Source: an uncultured Bacteroidia bacterium
GTDB lineage: Bacteria > Bacteroidota > Bacteroidia > Bacteroidales > UBA932
Direction: 5' to 3'
Length of the DNA stretch: 64,000 bases
Assembly (NCBI GenBank): GCA_902779765.1
Contig: CACZCQ010000006.1
Span: 53,215 to 117,214, forward strand
Below are positions 63,057-64,000 of the stretch, piece after piece. The position numbers and the translations under genes are program-made. The stretch's first letter is position 1, and each line of letters starts with the position of its first letter. The notes below the pieces were generated by a model that saw nothing but the letters and a program-made list of their open reading frames with translations, had not been told where the DNA came from and ran no database searches.

Positions 63057-63794
63057 ATGAGAAAGATAGCATTCGCATTTCTGACCCTGGCACTCTGCCT
63101 GTCATCATGCGGCTCCAAGGAGTCTGCGAAAGACAATTCGTTGACCCGCAAGGAGAAGAAGGACGGCTGGGCCCTCCTTTGGGACGGAAAGACCACTGAA
63201 GGATGGCGTGGTGCCAAACTGGACGCTTTCCCCGAGAACGGCTGGGTAGTCGAGGATGGTGTACTGAAGGTCCTTGCCGGGAATGGGGGAGAGTCCACCA
63301 ACGGCGGGGACATCATCACAACCAGGACTTACAAGAACTTTATCCTCAAGGTGGACTTCAAGATCACCGAGGGTGCAAACAGCGGAATCAAGTATTTCGT
63401 GGATCCTACACTGAACAAGGGTGCCGGCTCTGCAATAGGCTGTGAGTTCCAGATCCTGGACGACCTCCGTCATCCTGACGCCAAGCTCGGTGTAAAGGGT
63501 AACAGGACCCTCGGCTCGCTCTACGACCTGATCCCTGCTCCGGAGGACAAGCCTTTCGACATCAATTCCTGGAACACCGCTACCGTCATAGTCGAGGGTT
63601 CTCATGTCGAGCACTGGCTGAACGGTGTGAAACTCCTTGAATATGAAAGGAACAACCAGGAGTGGAATGCCCTCGTCGCTTACAGCAAGTACAGAGACTG
63701 GCCCAACTTCGGAAACTACGAAGAAGGTTACATCCTTCTTCAGGACCATGGCAACGAAGTCTGGTTCAAGAATATCAAGATCAAGGAGCTTTAA
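63057..63794 (+). CDS. DUF1080 lipoprotein (3-keto-disaccharide hydrolase family)
   Basis: 245 residues with a lipobox at Cys18. A concanavalin-like sandwich (about 37-243) begins with [16 protein letters not shown] and contains [13 protein letters not shown] and [10 protein letters not shown]. The Pfam family is named 3-keto-disaccharide hydrolase after members that cleave 3-keto-glycosides. It is paired with the Gfo/Idh/MocA oxidoreductase directly upstream. A strong hairpin ends the unit. Confidence 0.88.
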   Translation: MRKIAFAFLTLALCLSSCGSKESAKDNSLTRKEKKDGWALLWDGKTTEGWRGAKLDAFPENGWVVEDGVLKVLAGNGGESTNGGDIITTRTYKNFILKVDFKITEGANSGIKYFVDPTLNKGAGSAIGCEFQILDDLRHPDAKLGVKGNRTLGSLYDLIPAPEDKPFDINSWNTATVIVEGSHVEHWLNGVKLLEYERNNQEWNALVAYSKYRDWPNFGNYEEGYILLQDHGNEVWFKNIKIKEL

Positions 63795-63831
63795 CCTCGA
63801 AATTATGCCTTCCCTGACATAGCCGGGGAAG

Positions 63832-63893
63832 AACGCTGTCAGACCGGCCTGTACGCAAAATGTGGCGTACAGGCCGGTCTGACGGCGTTTTTG
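63832..63893 (+). terminator. Very strong hairpin terminator
   Basis: A perfect 19-bp inverted repeat (63838-63856 with 63865-63883) with an eight-base loop, extended by AACGC/GCGTT to about 25 pairs with one T-G wobble. It ends in GCGTTTTTGCGTTTG, so it should terminate the Gfo/DUF1080 transcript. Confidence 0.85.
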
Positions 63894-63895
63894 CG

Positions 63896-63920
63896 TTTGT
63901 TAAATTCATTATTTAACAAA
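63896..63920. promoter_or_regulatory. Palindrome upstream of the last gene
   Basis: TTTGTTAAAT (63896-63905) and ATTTAACAAA (63911-63920) are a perfect 10-bp inverted repeat with spacer TCATT. It lies directly after the terminator and ends ten bases before the next ATG, so it may be an operator. Its A+T content also allows a promoter role. Confidence 0.45.
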
Positions 63921-63930
63921 ACGTACTCTT

Positions 63931-64000
63931 ATGAAGATTGACAAAGTAATCTCTATGATGCGTTCTTTGCTGATAATCATTGCGTTAGGCGTATCCAGCG
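63931..64000 (+). CDS. Start of an exported protein cut by the window edge
   Basis: An ATG at 63931 opens MKIDKVISMMRSLLIIIALGVSS to the window end, with Lys/Arg followed by a hydrophobic core typical of a signal peptide. No family can be named from 23 residues. An internal ATG could also be the start. Confidence 0.5.
   Translation, partial: MKIDKVISMMRSLLIIIALGVSS

Noticed and set aside
1-64000. tRNA or rRNA genes, insertion sequences, prophage or integrase genes
   Set aside because: I scanned the gaps and found no cloverleaf-like segments, transposase motifs or attachment-site duplications, but short or divergent ones could be missed by eye.

Overview
The window is a dense, mostly chromosomal stretch of a Bacteroidales-type bacterium. 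Evidence: a SusC/SusD pair, a V/A-type ATPase operon carrying the Bacteroidetes-typical DUF2764 gene, a four-gene sodium-pumping methylmalonyl-CoA decarboxylase operon, GSCFA, GIN-domain (DUF2807), GH106/GH78/GH32 and DUF1080 proteins, and recurrent TAnnTTTG -7 promoter boxes. Coding sequence is G+C-rich with frequent AGG arginine codons, and A+T-rich DNA is confined to short gaps. I would guess an uncultured gut or rumen Bacteroidales (Rikenellaceae/RC9 or Cryptobacteroides-like), but the sequence alone does not settle the genus. No tRNA, rRNA, CRISPR array, insertion sequence or prophage was seen. Layout: 1-4296 (minus) is the V-ATPase operon E-DUF2764-A-B-D, running off the left edge. 4347-8437 (minus) is mmdA, an oadG with a lamin-tail domain, a biotin carrier and oadB. 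8523-11209 (minus) holds a PagL-like outer-membrane protein, yebC and a TPR membrane protein, divergent from recF-dciA-pdxB (11311-13791). 13807-16597 (minus) is an ABC exporter with a YtrA-type GntR regulator and a GIN-domain lipoprotein, preceded by a palindromic operator. 16666-19738 holds a small AraC regulator, lysA and ffh. 19828-24847 is an orphan susCD pair, followed by GSCFA and a UshA-like nucleotidase. 27598-31322 is an AraC regulator with rhaB-rhaA. 31306-32858 is an SIS isomerase and a ROK kinase. 32914-38616 is a GH32/GH-like/phosphodiesterase operon. 38620-43885 (minus) holds an SGNH hydrolase, DsbD, RNase Y, a probable 6S RNA, ZapA and a coiled-coil protein. 43960-49256 holds a CobW GTPase, a class-I amidotransferase-like hydrolase and a GH106 rhamnosidase. 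TamB (minus) is divergent from tsaD, an FAD oxidoreductase, umuD, umuC and a GH78 rhamnosidase. The right end has a cytidylate-kinase-like gene, a Gfo/Idh/MocA oxidoreductase with a DUF1080 lipoprotein, a very strong hairpin and the start of another exported protein. How the genes fit together: the left end is energy metabolism, with decarboxylation of methylmalonyl-CoA to propionyl-CoA building an ion gradient next to a rotary ATPase. Much of the rest is plant-glycan use, with two alpha-L-rhamnosidase families and rhamnose kinase and isomerase in one window (aldolase and transporter are absent), a fructan-type GH32 and a probable keto-sugar pair. Housekeeping genes (ffh, lysA, recF, tsaD, rny, zapA) are interleaved. 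The most unusual non-coding signals are two REP-like palindromes inside reading frames (dsbD and the FAD oxidoreductase), a 6S-like RNA whose closing stem uses the zapA stop codon, a five-copy AGATA repeat across the umuC stop, and an inverted repeat over the predicted start of the GntR/ABC operon. I did not find a system that I would confidently call undescribed.
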